Below, in pieces: positions 41,404-50,079 of a stretch of 64,000 nucleotides of DNA; the first letter of the stretch is position 1; every line of letters starts with the position of its first letter. This stretch comes from Alphaproteobacteria bacterium UBA1301 (GTDB taxonomy: Bacteria > Pseudomonadota > Alphaproteobacteria > Micropepsales > Micropepsaceae). The stretch spans positions 114,067-178,066 of the forward strand of contig DBUB01000007.1 of the NCBI GenBank assembly GCA_002307725.1, given 5' to 3'. The position numbers were made by a program, and so were the translations under genes. Under the pieces are notes generated by a model. It had not been told where the DNA came from. It saw only the letters and a list, made by a program, of their open reading frames with translations, and searched no databases.

Positions 41404-43458
41404 TTATCCCGCCTTGGCGTCTTCTTTTGCTTTTTTGCGTTCGGCGACGATGGTGTCGGCGGTTTTTCCGGAGATTTCGGCGAGGTGATCGAACGCCATC
41501 TCGAAAGTGCCGACGCCTTGGGTCAGGCTCCTCAGTTCGATGATCAAATTGCCGATCTCGTTTTGCGGCATCTCGGCTTCGACCGTGTCCCAGCCTTTCC
41601 AGCCCGGCCGGGCGTCGTAACCGAGGAGCTGGCCGCGCCGTCCCGAGACTACCGCGTTGATCTTCGATGTGGTGTCGTTGGGGATATGGATTTTCACCTT
41701 CGCGACCGGCTCGAGTAGCACCGGCGCGCACTGGGGCATACCTTCCTGCATGCCGATGCGTGCCGCGGTCTGGAACGCCGCGTCGGACGAGTCCACGGTG
41801 TGGAACGAGCCATCGTTCAGCGTCACCGAAAGGTCCACCACGGGGAAACCGAGTGGGCCTTCATCGAGATAGGCGGTCACACCTTTTTCGACCGACGGGA
41901 TGAATTGCTTAGGCACCACACCGCCGACGATATCGTCGATGAAGGCAAAGCCGGCGCCGCGCGGTTGCGGCTTGATTTCGAGCACGCAATCGCCGAATTG
42001 GCCGTGACCGCCCGACTGGCGCTTATGCCGCCCGCGCACCGTCACCGGCTTGCGGATGGTTTCCTTGTACGGCACCGAGGCCGGCTTGGTGTTGAGCTTG
42101 AGGCCGTAGCGGCTCATCAGCTTGTCCACCGCCACGCGCAAGTGGATTTCGCCTTGGCCTGACAGGGTCATTTCGTGCAGTTCGGAATCCTGCGCAAACC
42201 TCAGCGAGGGGTCTTCCTCGATCAGCTTGTGGAGGGCGGCCGTCAGCTTCACTTCGTCGGCGCGATTGGCGGCCTGGATGGCGAGCTTGTAGACCGGCGT
42301 CAGCACTTCGATCTCGGCCTTCTTCGGCGGCGCCTTGGCGGTCGAAAGCGTGGCGCCGGTGGTGATGCCTTCGAGGCGTGCGAGCGCGACCGTCTCGCCG
42401 GCTTTGGCTTCGGCGAGCTTGGTCTGGCTGGTGCCGAGGAGCTGCGAGATGCCACCGACGCGGGTTTCTTCGCCGTCGGAAGTTTTCAGTACCGCGCCGT
42501 CCTTGAGGTTGCCTTGCATGACGCGGGCGATGGAAAGTTTGCCGCCGCGTTCGGAATAAACCGTCTTCAGCACCTGCACAGTGGTGTCGGTGCCTTCCGG
42601 AATACCCAAACGCCTGGCCGCGACCGAAACGTCGGGGCTGTCATGGCGTAGCGCCTTCAGGACGCGCGTGATGCCCTGATTGCGTTCGGCCGAGCCGATG
42701 AACACCGGTACCACCAAGCCATTGGAGAATTCACGTTTGATGTCGCCGAACACTTCATCGCGTTCCGGTTCCTGATCGGAGAGCAATTCTTCCATCAAGT
42801 GCTCGTCGTAATCGGCGAGCTTTTCCAGCATCGAATAGCGGGCCTGCTTTTCCTCGTCGGGATCGGAGATGTCGACCCGCTCGGACGGTTTGCCGTCGCG
42901 ATAGGCAAAGGCGCGTTCGAGCGCCAGATCGATGAAGCCCGTGATTTGCTCGTTCTGCCAAATGGGGATTTGGCGGAGCAACAGCGGGGTGTCGCTGGCG
43001 TCTTGCAAGGCGGCGAGGATGTCGGTCAACGTCCCTTGGGCCTTGTCGATCTTGTTGACGAACATCATGTGCGGGACTTTGAGGTCCGACAGCCGCTTCA
43101 TGTACGGCTTCAACATCTGGACCTTGGCCGGTTCGGGCTCGATTACCACGATGGCGGCGTCGATGCCGTAAAACGTAAACAGGCTGTCCTGCAGAAACTC
43201 GATGGAACCCGGGCAGTCGAGGAACGTGAAATTCTGGTCCATGAACGTGGTCGTCGCGCAACTGACTTCGACGCTCATCTGGCGCGCCCGCGCTTCGGGG
43301 CTGGAGTCACCGACCGTGTTGTTCTGGGAGACTGATCCCTTGCGGGCGGTCGTTCCGTTGGCGAATAGAACGGCTTCGAGCAGCGTGGTCTTGCCGGAGC
43401 CGTATGGTCCTACCAGGGCCACGGTTCGTGGCCCTCTTCCTCCATTTGCACTCGACAT
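41404..43458 (-). CDS. Elongation factor G-like protein (EF-G paralogue)
   Basis: A 684-residue translational GTPase. G1 is GPYGSGKTTLLEAVL, G3 is FLDCPGSIEF (DxPG), G4 is NKID; the later domains carry the EF-G III/IV/V segments GQGEIHLRVAVDKLMSRYG and GVTAYLDEGPLGFPVVDLSV. The G1 lysine and the DxPG are conserved, but the effector loop differs from canonical FusA (no usual GExH stretch). It is the EF-G2-type paralogue widespread in proteobacteria, with an unsettled role. The start has a GGAGG ribosome-binding site preceded by a GGACCCT/AGGGTCC hairpin at 43473-43495. Confidence 0.9.
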   Translation of the reverse strand: MSSANGGRGPRTVALVGPYGSGKTTLLEAVLFANGTTARKGSVSQNNTVGDSSPEARARQMSVEVSCATTTFMDQNFTFLDCPGSIEFLQDSLFTFYGIDAAIVVIEPEPAKVQMLKPYMKRLSDLKVPHMMFVNKIDKAQGTLTDILAALQDASDTPLLLRQIPIWQNEQITGFIDLALERAFAYRDGKPSERVDISDPDEEKQARYSMLEKLADYDEHLMEELLSDQEPERDEVFGDIKREFSNGLVVPVFIGSAERNQGITRVLKALRHDSPDVSVAARRLGIPEGTDTTVQVLKTVYSERGGKLSIARVMQGNLKDGAVLKTSDGEETRVGGISQLLGTSQTKLAEAKAGETVALARLEGITTGATLSTAKAPPKKAEIEVLTPVYKLAIQAANRADEVKLTAALHKLIEEDPSLRFAQDSELHEMTLSGQGEIHLRVAVDKLMSRYGLKLNTKPASVPYKETIRKPVTVRGRHKRQSGGHGQFGDCVLEIKPQPRGAGFAFIDDIVGGVVPKQFIPSVEKGVTAYLDEGPLGFPVVDLSVTLNDGSFHTVDSSDAAFQTAARIGMQEGMPQCAPVLLEPVAKVKIHIPNDTTSKINAVVSGRRGQLLGYDARPGWKGWDTVEAEMPQNEIGNLIIELRSLTQGVGTFEMAFDHLAEISGKTADTIVAERKKAKEDAKAG

Positions 43459-43697
43459 TATTGGCCTCCTTCGGACCCTGCGGGATTGAGGGTCCGGGGG
43501 GGCGCGGCGGGCGCTGGTCCCGGTGACTGGGCCGCGTCACGCGCCCCGTTTTTGGTCCCGAAACCCTCGCGCTGAAATTGAACCTTGGCAAGGGGGCCGG
43601 CAGGGGCGGACAGGCGTTATTCCGCCCCCTTTGCCGCAGCCTGGGAAGGAGGGTAGCCTCTTATACTGCCGCCGCCGTCAACCCCTTGAGGTTCAAT

Positions 43698-45071
43698 GTG
43701 TCCGAACGCGTAACGCCCGATTCCGCGAAGAGTGGCCGCGCCACTCACCCAGCGCTGTTCCTTTTGATGTTTGTGCCAATGGGCATCTCCAACGGTTTTG
43801 TGGCGGTGACACTGGGCTTCCTTTTGGCCGCGGCCGGGGTCGGTGTTGATGCCATCGCGATGCTGGGGGTGTGGTCGCTGCTGCCGCAGCTTTTCAAGGT
43901 GATCGGCGGGCCGCTGGTGGACGCCACCCTGACCAACAAGGTCTGGTATTTTCTTTCGGCCGTGGTTACCGGACTGTTGATCGCGGCGACCGGCTTCGTG
44001 CCGGCTTCGGCCTCGCATCTGCCGCTGATCACCGTTCTGGTGTTCGTGATCAGTGTCGCGTCGGCGTTCTCAGCGCTGGCGGCCGACAGCATCATGGCCC
44101 ATGCCACCAACCCCGAAGAGAAGGGCCGCGCCGGGGGGTGGAGCCAGGCGGGCAATCTCGGCGGTTCGGCGATCGGCGGTGGCCTCGGATTGTGGCTGGC
44201 GCAGAACCTGACACCGGCCGGTGACCTTGCGGTCGGCGCCTGGCTGACCCGGCATACCGGTCTCACGTGGTTCACGGGTGCCGCCGTGTGGATGGGCCAT
44301 CACGTCGAAGCGGCGGTGATCGGCGCCAGTGCGGCAGGCTTGTTGTGCCTGTTATCGGCGCTAGCTTTGTTCTTGGTGCACGAGCCGCCAATGGGCCATC
44401 GCGAGGCCGGGTTCTTCAAGAGCATCACCAATGTCGGCAAAGATCTTTGGGTCCTGATCAAGTCGCGCCGCGGGCTTCTCGCGCTGGTGGCGATGTGCCT
44501 GCCGATTAGCGCCGCCGCCATGACACAACTGTGGTCGGCCGTGGCGCAGGACTGGCACGCGAGCGCCAATTGGGTCGTGCTGATCAACGGCATGCTCGGC
44601 GGTGTCATCACCATGGCGGGCTGCATCGTCGGCGGCTGGGTTTGCGACCGCATGAACCGCATGGTCGCCTTCAACCTGTTCAGCCTCATCACTTCGGCGC
44701 TGGTGCTGATGACCGCGTTCTCGCCGCGCACCGAGGCGATGTATATCCTCTATGTCGGGCTCTATCAGTTGATTGCCGGATTCTGTTACGCCGCGTTTGG
44801 CGCGGTGGTGCTGGAAGCGATCGGCAAGGGCGCCGCGGCGACCAAGTACAATCTCCTCGCCGGTATTGCCAACGGTCCGATCATGTATCTGTCGTGGCTC
44901 GACGGGCAGGCGCATGTCTGGCACGCCCCGTCCTGGCTGCCGCAGGACGGCACGACCTTGATGTTGCTGACGGAGGCTTTGGTGCCGGTGGCCGGGACGT
45001 TGGTTTTGCTGACGTTCTATTTTGCGACCAGACCGCTCTACCGGGGTAGGACGGCGAGCCCTACCGGTTGA
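43698..45071 (+). CDS. MFS transporter (AmpG/PAT-like)
   Basis: A 457-residue major-facilitator protein with about 12 transmembrane helices. It shows PALFLLMFVPMGISNGFVAVTLGF, LADSIMAH-type TM4/5 loop, WSQAGNLGGSAIGGGLGLWL, LVALVAMCLPISAAAMTQLWSAVAQDW, GCIVGGWVCDRMNRMVAFNLF and GAAATKYNLLAGIANGP; these fit AmpG/PAT-type carriers of peptidoglycan or CoA-linked compounds, but the substrate cannot be fixed. The start is GTG at 43698 with GAGG 6 bases before it. It diverges from the EF-G-like gene and overlaps the 3' end of the DUF4405 gene by 11 bases. Confidence 0.85.
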   Translation: MSERVTPDSAKSGRATHPALFLLMFVPMGISNGFVAVTLGFLLAAAGVGVDAIAMLGVWSLLPQLFKVIGGPLVDATLTNKVWYFLSAVVTGLLIAATGFVPASASHLPLITVLVFVISVASAFSALAADSIMAHATNPEEKGRAGGWSQAGNLGGSAIGGGLGLWLAQNLTPAGDLAVGAWLTRHTGLTWFTGAAVWMGHHVEAAVIGASAAGLLCLLSALALFLVHEPPMGHREAGFFKSITNVGKDLWVLIKSRRGLLALVAMCLPISAAAMTQLWSAVAQDWHASANWVVLINGMLGGVITMAGCIVGGWVCDRMNRMVAFNLFSLITSALVLMTAFSPRTEAMYILYVGLYQLIAGFCYAAFGAVVLEAIGKGAAATKYNLLAGIANGPIMYLSWLDGQAHVWHAPSWLPQDGTTLMLLTEALVPVAGTLVLLTFYFATRPLYRGRTASPTG

Positions 45072-45567
45072 TCAGCACGCTGTACAGGCGCGGCAGCGAT
45101 TGGCCGTGATCGCGGACGAGATGGGCCAGCGAGTCCTTGGGTCCATCCACTTCGACACCGGCGCCGCGTAGCTTGGTCACGGCCTCGTCGGCGGTCAGAC
45201 CAAGGGCGGGGGCGGAAGCGGAAATCGGGGCATCGGCGACGCGATTGAGCACGATCCAAGGGCCGCCACGCTGGCCGCCGTGACCGCCTTGGCCACCGGC
45301 CGGGAACGCCGTGACGATCAATGCGATGGCGATGGCGGCGCCAATGCCAGCGGTGGCCTTGGCCGCGGTCGATTGGAACATGTGCCCCAGGCCTTTCCAA
45401 TTGCGGACGATGTGCATCAGGATGGCGGCCACGAAGGCAACGCCGATCCACTCGTGGATTTCCCCGATCTGGCCGCGAACACCGAACAAGAGCATCAGGC
45501 CGGTGATCGATACGGCAAGGCTGGTGACGAGGCTTAACGGCGTGGCGTATTTGCGCAGGAATTCCAT
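45061..45567 (-). CDS. DUF4405 membrane protein, cytochrome-b561-like
   Basis: A 168-residue protein with three transmembrane helices in its first half (LSLVTSLAVSITGLMLLFGV; WIGVAFVAAILMHIVRNW; ATAGIGAAIAIALIVTAF). The HEWIG and HIVRNWKGLGH histidines match the haem-ligand positions of DUF4405/b561-like proteins. A soluble C-terminal domain (LNRVADAPISASAP, GLTADEAVTKLRGAGVEVDG, SLPRLYSVL) follows a Gly/His-rich linker. The start follows GGAG; the longer frame adds four residues. A redox role in the membrane is likely, but not shown. Confidence 0.82.
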   Translation of the reverse strand: MEFLRKYATPLSLVTSLAVSITGLMLLFGVRGQIGEIHEWIGVAFVAAILMHIVRNWKGLGHMFQSTAAKATAGIGAAIAIALIVTAFPAGGQGGHGGQRGGPWIVLNRVADAPISASAPALGLTADEAVTKLRGAGVEVDGPKDSLAHLVRDHGQSLPRLYSVLINR

Positions 45568-45666
45568 AGCTGGCTCCATGAAGGTGCTGGCCTCTTCAAC
45601 GCAACACCTTACCCGTTTCCGTTGCCGGAAATGTGTCGGTTCACACCGATGTGAGGCGCTTTGCCT

Positions 45667-46884
45667 TTATTTCAGCGAGGCGGTGAAGCGCTGAATCCGC
45701 CGGCAGGCCTCTTCCAGCAGTTGGTTGGACGTCGCATAAGAGATGCGGAAGAACGGCGACAGGCCGAACGCCGCGCCATGCACCACCGCAACGCCTTCGC
45801 CTTCGAGGAGCGCACCCGCAAAGTCCTCGTCGGTCGCAATCACCTTGCCCGACGGTGCCGTCTTGCCGATCAGCGCCCGGAGGGACGGATAGACATAGAA
45901 CGCACCTTCCGGCTTGGGGCATTCGATACCGGTCGCTTGGTTTAGCATCGAGACGACGAGATCGCGCCGTTCCTCGAACGCTTTGGCCCGCACCGGGATG
46001 AAATCCTGCGGCCCGTTCAAGGCTTCGACGCTGGCCCATTGCGAAATCGAGGTGGCGTGGCTGACCGATTGGCTCTGCAGCTTGGCCATCGCCTTCACCA
46101 ACGGTTCGGCGCAACCGCAATAACCGACGCGCCAGCCCGTCATGGCATAGGCTTTGGACACACCGTTCATCGTCAGGGTGCGCTCGTAGAGGTTCGGCTC
46201 CACCGCCGCGATGGTGGAAAATTTGAAATCGCCGTAAACGAGGTGTTCATAAATGTCGTCGGTCAGCACCCACACCTGCGGATGCTTGAGCAGTACGTCG
46301 GCCAGTGCCTTCAACTGGGTGACGGTGTAGCAGGCGCCAGTCGGATTGGACGGCTGGTTGAGGATCAGCCATTTGGTCTTGGGTGTGATCGCGGCGTCGA
46401 GCTGTTCCGGCGTCAGGCGGAAGCCGTTTTCGAAGGTGGCTTCGACGATCACCGGCTTGCCGCCGCCCAGCGCCACGATGTCGGGATAGGAAACCCAATA
46501 AGGTGCCACGCAGATGACTTCGTCACCTGGGTTCAGGGTGGCCATCAAGGCGTTGTAGATGATGGCCTTGCCGCCGGCCGCCACGAAAATCTGCGACGGG
46601 GCATAGTCGAGGCCGTTCTCGCGTTTGAACTTGGCTGCCACCGCCTTGCGCAGCTCGGGAATGCCTTCCACCGCCGTGTATTTGGTTTCGCCGCGTCGGA
46701 TCGCCGCAATCGCAGCTTCCTTGATATTGTCGGGCGTATCGAAGTCGGGTTCGCCGGCGCCGAGCCCGATGACATCGCGGCCGGCGGCTTTGAGCTCGCG
46801 CGCCTTCTGGGTAACGGCGATGGTCTGCGACGGCTGGATCCGGCCCAGCGATTCACTCAAAAAACCCTTTGGCAGCGGCGCCAT
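45667..46884 (-). CDS. aatA: Aspartate aminotransferase (class I, subgroup 1b type)
   Basis: A 405-residue PLP-dependent aminotransferase that interconverts aspartate/oxaloacetate and glutamate/2-oxoglutarate in the cytoplasm. Motifs: GLGAGEPDFDTP, TKYTAVEGIPELRKAVAAKF, LNQPSNPTGACYT (Asn and Asp sites), DDIYEHLVYGD and the PLP lysine in NGVSKAYAMTGWRVGYCGC. The sequence is closest to the 1-gamma/1b group found in alphaproteobacteria. The start has GAGGAAG upstream. It is a single gene, followed by a 53-base gap to tRNA-less intergenic DNA and preceded by a TCTAGAG-type palindrome region. Confidence 0.93.
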   Translation of the reverse strand: MAPLPKGFLSESLGRIQPSQTIAVTQKARELKAAGRDVIGLGAGEPDFDTPDNIKEAAIAAIRRGETKYTAVEGIPELRKAVAAKFKRENGLDYAPSQIFVAAGGKAIIYNALMATLNPGDEVICVAPYWVSYPDIVALGGGKPVIVEATFENGFRLTPEQLDAAITPKTKWLILNQPSNPTGACYTVTQLKALADVLLKHPQVWVLTDDIYEHLVYGDFKFSTIAAVEPNLYERTLTMNGVSKAYAMTGWRVGYCGCAEPLVKAMAKLQSQSVSHATSISQWASVEALNGPQDFIPVRAKAFEERRDLVVSMLNQATGIECPKPEGAFYVYPSLRALIGKTAPSGKVIATDEDFAGALLEGEGVAVVHGAAFGLSPFFRISYATSNQLLEEACRRIQRFTASLK

Positions 46885-46978
46885 AGCTTCCTCATTTCTG
46901 GAGCGCCTTCACGAAAGTGGCGCCAATCGCGACAGCGTATTTGGCGGGTTTCCGTCAGAAAGCGCGACAATTCAAGAA

Positions 46979-47018
46979 TCTAGAGCATTTCACCCGATTC
47001 AACGACGCGATGAAATGC
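46979..47018. repeat. TCTAGAG-type intergenic palindrome
   Basis: TCTAGAGCATTTC followed, after a 20-base spacer, by GAAATGCGC; the inverted arms are GCATTTC (46985-46991) and GAAATGC (47012-47018). Similar TCTAGAGCAT-headed palindromes are widespread in alphaproteobacterial intergenic DNA. It is the main recognisable item in the gap between the aminotransferase and the lipoprotein gene. Confidence 0.5.
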
Positions 47019-47142
47019 GCGAGCCCGGCGGCAGGGTGTCGCCGCACTGGCATATTCGCAAGAGCAGGTTAGAATTATTCACGATTGTTACCGTTTTTAA
47101 AGACTTTGCGGCATATTATCTTCGGTGCGAGGAATAGCGGTC

Positions 47143-47589
47143 ATGCGCCGGTTTGCAATCCTTCTGATTGCCGGTCTTGTCCTGGCAGGGTGCTCCAAGT
47201 CCCACCAGGTTCCCGCTGGACGTTGGATCGGCCATTACGAATCGTCTTCGGTTATGGTTGTGGCGTGGCTGGAGATTACGCCGCGGGGAGACGTCCGGAT
47301 CAGCGCGCCCGATTTCCTGGACCCTGGCGAACCCACCGACGAGCAGCGCGAGGCAGCTCACACGCGCTTGGCGAACCAACTCTATGACGGCTGGGGCAAC
47401 ATCCCGTCGCGCCATTACGAGTTCAACGGGCACGTCTTCCGCAAACCCGGCGGCTTCGCGCCGCAGATGGAATGGAACCCCGTGACCAAGCAAATGAAGG
47501 TCGTGTTCTATTTCGGCATGCAGCGCTCGATCCGCATCGCGATGCAGCCAGTCAAGGAATTCACCGAAGACACTTGGCTGCCGCAGTAA
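47143..47589 (+). CDS. Small lipoprotein of unknown function
   Basis: A 148-residue lipoprotein: MRRFAILLIAGLVLAGCSK has the lipobox LAGC. The mature part (RWIGHYESSSVMVVAWLEITPRG, QLYDGWGNIPSRHYEFNGHVF, MEWNPVTKQMKVVFYFGMQ) looks like a small beta sandwich with no assigned family. The start at 47143 follows GAGGA; an ATG at 47125 would add six residues. It converges with a DUF486 gene 11 bases on. Confidence 0.75.
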   Translation: MRRFAILLIAGLVLAGCSKSHQVPAGRWIGHYESSSVMVVAWLEITPRGDVRISAPDFLDPGEPTDEQREAAHTRLANQLYDGWGNIPSRHYEFNGHVFRKPGGFAPQMEWNPVTKQMKVVFYFGMQRSIRIAMQPVKEFTEDTWLPQ

Positions 47590-47600
47590 ACGCCGCTCTC

Positions 47601-47948
47601 TCACTTCCACTCGTGAAACGCGAAAAACGCCGCGCCAACCAAGAGCGCGAAGGCGACGATGTGATTCCACCGAATCGCTTCGCCGAGATAGAATGTCGAG
47701 AACACCGCGAACACACCGAGCGTGATCACTTCCTGCATGGTCTTGAGTTGAGCCGCCGAATAGACGGTGTAGCCGATGCGGTTGGCGGGTACGGCAAGGC
47801 AGTATTCGAACAAGGCGATGCCCCAGCTCACCGGGATCACCAGCCACAACGACACGGACGGGAACTTAAGTTGGCCGTACCAGGCGAACGTCATGAACAC
47901 GTTGGAACACAACAACAGAATCACGGGCGCTACAAACGGCCAACGCAT
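47601..47948 (-). CDS. DMT-family membrane protein (DUF486)
   Basis: A 115-residue protein with four transmembrane helices (VILLLCSNVFMTFAWYGQL; LWLVIPVSWGIALFEYCLAV; QEVITLGVFAVFSTFYL; HIVAFALLVGAAFFAF). The ANRIGY and QLKTMQEVITL segments match DUF486, a small drug/metabolite-transporter-superfamily group found across proteobacteria, with no known substrate. It is a single gene. Confidence 0.85.
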   Translation of the reverse strand: MRWPFVAPVILLLCSNVFMTFAWYGQLKFPSVSLWLVIPVSWGIALFEYCLAVPANRIGYTVYSAAQLKTMQEVITLGVFAVFSTFYLGEAIRWNHIVAFALLVGAAFFAFHEWK

Positions 47949-48435
47949 CTACCGGCATCCTTTCGTTAGCGGCGGTAACATCTCTGTGCCTGCCTCGTGC
48001 CGCCGCAATATTGGTCACGAGACTGCCGTCCGGCCCCGGGTTGCGACATACGGTTACAAATCGGGCCGGTCCGGCCCTTCCGCTCCTGCCCGGTGCGCTT
48101 CAATCTAGCCCGTACCGCACAAGAGGCGGGTAGAGATAGAGACGCCGCCGCGAGGACCTGCCGGTTTTCAGTGGGAACAAGCGGCGACCAGACTGTGCTT
48201 TCATCGGCGCTCCACCACGCAGGCACAGTCGTCAGGACGGCCGGACCTCTTCGGGGTCCCCAAGACCGGGAGTTATCCGGCCGTCCGCCCCTTTTTGTGT
48301 GGCTTCTACGCAATTGCCCTAAGGAAAAGTTTCCTGTTCTCACATAAGTCAGAGAAACATGTTGTCGAACGCCGGTTTCAGACCATATTGAACGTTTGAC
48401 GGCCATATCCCGCGGCCTGTGAGCGAGCAATTCTC
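47949..48435 (+). ncRNA. Long leader or small RNA with two hairpins and a terminator
   Basis: About 490 bases without a convincing gene before the efflux lipoprotein. In the right-hand part lie GACTGTGC/GCACAGTC (48191-48198 with 48223-48230, 8 perfect pairs) and GGACGGCCGGA/TCCGGCCGTCC (48235-48245 with 48276-48286, 11 perfect pairs), the latter followed by GCCCC and TTTTT (48292-48296). This is either the end of a separate small RNA or an attenuator upstream of the efflux gene. It did not match 6S, tmRNA, SRP or RNase P RNA signatures that I know. Confidence 0.45.
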
Positions 48436-49911
48436 ATGAAAATTCTATCAAATAGCGTTTCCGTCCTAGTCTTGGCTTTTGCCCTCGGGGCCTGTGCTAC
48501 AACCCCCCCGCCAACCGTAAAACCCGAAGACATGCCGAAGGCTTATCAGGCCCCGACGCCCGAAACCGACAAACAGGTCTCGGCCGACTGGTGGAAAAGC
48601 TTCGAGTCCCCGGAGCTGACCGCCTTCATCGACGAGGCCCACAGTGGCAATCTTGATCTTGCCACCGCCGCCGCGCGGTTGGAGCAGGCCCAGGCCCAGG
48701 CCGGTTCGGCGACAGCCGATCTGTTGCCGACGGTCCAGTTGACCGGCTCGGCCAAGCAGATCGGTTCCCATGCTACCAAGCCCTCCAACACCTTCGGCCT
48801 GAACGGCGCCGCCAGCTACGAGCTCGACGTCTGGGGCAAGAACTTCAACGGCTACCGTTCCGGCCGCGAAGGCGCCCGCGCCGCGCAGTACTACCAGGAC
48901 ACCACCTTGCTCACGACGAATGCCAACGTCGCCAACGCCTATTTCACGGTGCTGGCCCTGCGCGAGCGCATCGACGTCGCCCGCAAGAACGTCGAAGCGG
49001 CCAAGCGCATTCTGGCGATCACTCAGGCCAAAGTGTCCAACGGCGTGTTGTCGAACCTCGAACTGGCGCAGCAGACCGCGACGGTTCTGGGCGAAGAAGC
49101 CACCATCCCGGCGCTCGTGGAGCAGGAACGCGAAGAGCTCAACGCCCTCGCTATTCTGCTCGGCCGCCTGCCCGGCACGCTCAAGGTCGACGCCGCCAGT
49201 CTTGAGAATCTGGCTGCTCCGCCAGTGCAGGCTGGTCTTCCTGCGACCCTTCTCACCCGTCGTCCCGACGTCAAGCAGGCCGAGTCCAGCCTGATGGCGG
49301 CCCATGCCGATCTCGACGCGGCTCGCGCGGCGTTTCTGCCCGGTGTTGACCTAACGGCTGGCGGCGGCTGGTCGAAAGGCGTGATGACCGGATTGATCAG
49401 CCCGCAGACGCTGGCATGGAACCTCGGCGCCAGCGTGGTGCAGACCATCTTCGATGGCGGCAAGCTGACCTCGAGCCGCGACTACTACAAGGGCGTCGAA
49501 CACGAGTTGCTCGCGTCCTATCGCAGCGCGGTGCTGAGCGCCTTGAGCGACACCGAAACCCAACTCGGCAGCGTATCGGCCTATTCCGAGCAGGAACGGC
49601 TGACCACCGAGCAGGTGAAGAATGCGCAGGAAGCATTCCGCATCTCCGAGCTGCAATACCGCGAAGGCGTGGTCGATCTTTTGACCGTGCTGCAGGCGCA
49701 GCAGACGCTGTTCACGGCGCAGGATTCGCTGATCCAGATCAAGCTGGCGCGGCTGCAGTCGGGCGTCGGCCTCTATCGCGCCCTTGGCGGCGGCTGGGAT
49801 GTGACGAAGGACGAAGACAAGCCCTTGCGCAATACCTTCATCCCGGTGCCGGATCTGACCGATCTGCCGATCCCCGATCCGACCCAGCTTTCGGCATCGT
49901 TGCCGTTCTGA
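48436..49911 (+). CDS. Outer-membrane efflux lipoprotein (NodT/OprM family)
   Basis: A 491-residue TolC-like outer-membrane factor with a lipobox (LGACATTP). The fold of two OEP repeats is visible: SADWWKSFESPELTAFIDEA, ALRERIDVARKNVEAAKRILAITQAKV, LLGRLPGTLKVDA, LLTRRPDVKQAESSLMAAHADLDAARAAFLP, and the second-repeat helix SAVLSALSDTETQLGSVSAYSEQ. It would form the exit duct of a tripartite RND or ABC exporter, but no membrane-fusion protein or RND pump gene adjoins it. A structured leader precedes it and a terminator follows. Confidence 0.93.
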   Translation: MKILSNSVSVLVLAFALGACATTPPPTVKPEDMPKAYQAPTPETDKQVSADWWKSFESPELTAFIDEAHSGNLDLATAAARLEQAQAQAGSATADLLPTVQLTGSAKQIGSHATKPSNTFGLNGAASYELDVWGKNFNGYRSGREGARAAQYYQDTTLLTTNANVANAYFTVLALRERIDVARKNVEAAKRILAITQAKVSNGVLSNLELAQQTATVLGEEATIPALVEQEREELNALAILLGRLPGTLKVDAASLENLAAPPVQAGLPATLLTRRPDVKQAESSLMAAHADLDAARAAFLPGVDLTAGGGWSKGVMTGLISPQTLAWNLGASVVQTIFDGGKLTSSRDYYKGVEHELLASYRSAVLSALSDTETQLGSVSAYSEQERLTTEQVKNAQEAFRISELQYREGVVDLLTVLQAQQTLFTAQDSLIQIKLARLQSGVGLYRALGGGWDVTKDEDKPLRNTFIPVPDLTDLPIPDPTQLSASLPF

Positions 49912-49922
49912 AGATAATGACG

Positions 49923-49949
49923 AAAAGGCCCGCCTCGGCGGGCCTTTTT
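49923..49949 (+). terminator. Intrinsic terminator of the efflux lipoprotein gene
   Basis: AAAAGGCCCGCC (49923-49934), loop TCG, GGCGGGCCTTTTT (49938-49949): 12 perfect pairs and a T-run, 12 bases after the stop codon. Confidence 0.92.
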
Positions 49950-50079
49950 GATTGGGGGCCGTCGGCACTCCTGAATTGCCCTCAACGGGTTACGCTATGA
50001 AGCCACGGCATTGCCCGATGGCATAGGCCTAGCCGATATGACCGCACCCCGCTAATAATGGCCCCAGGATGGGAGTTCG

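Noticed and set aside
47949..48435. Cobalamin riboswitch before the efflux gene
   Set aside because: Fragments such as AGGACCTGCC and GACTGTG recall B12-element boxes, but their order and spacing are wrong and no full core is present.
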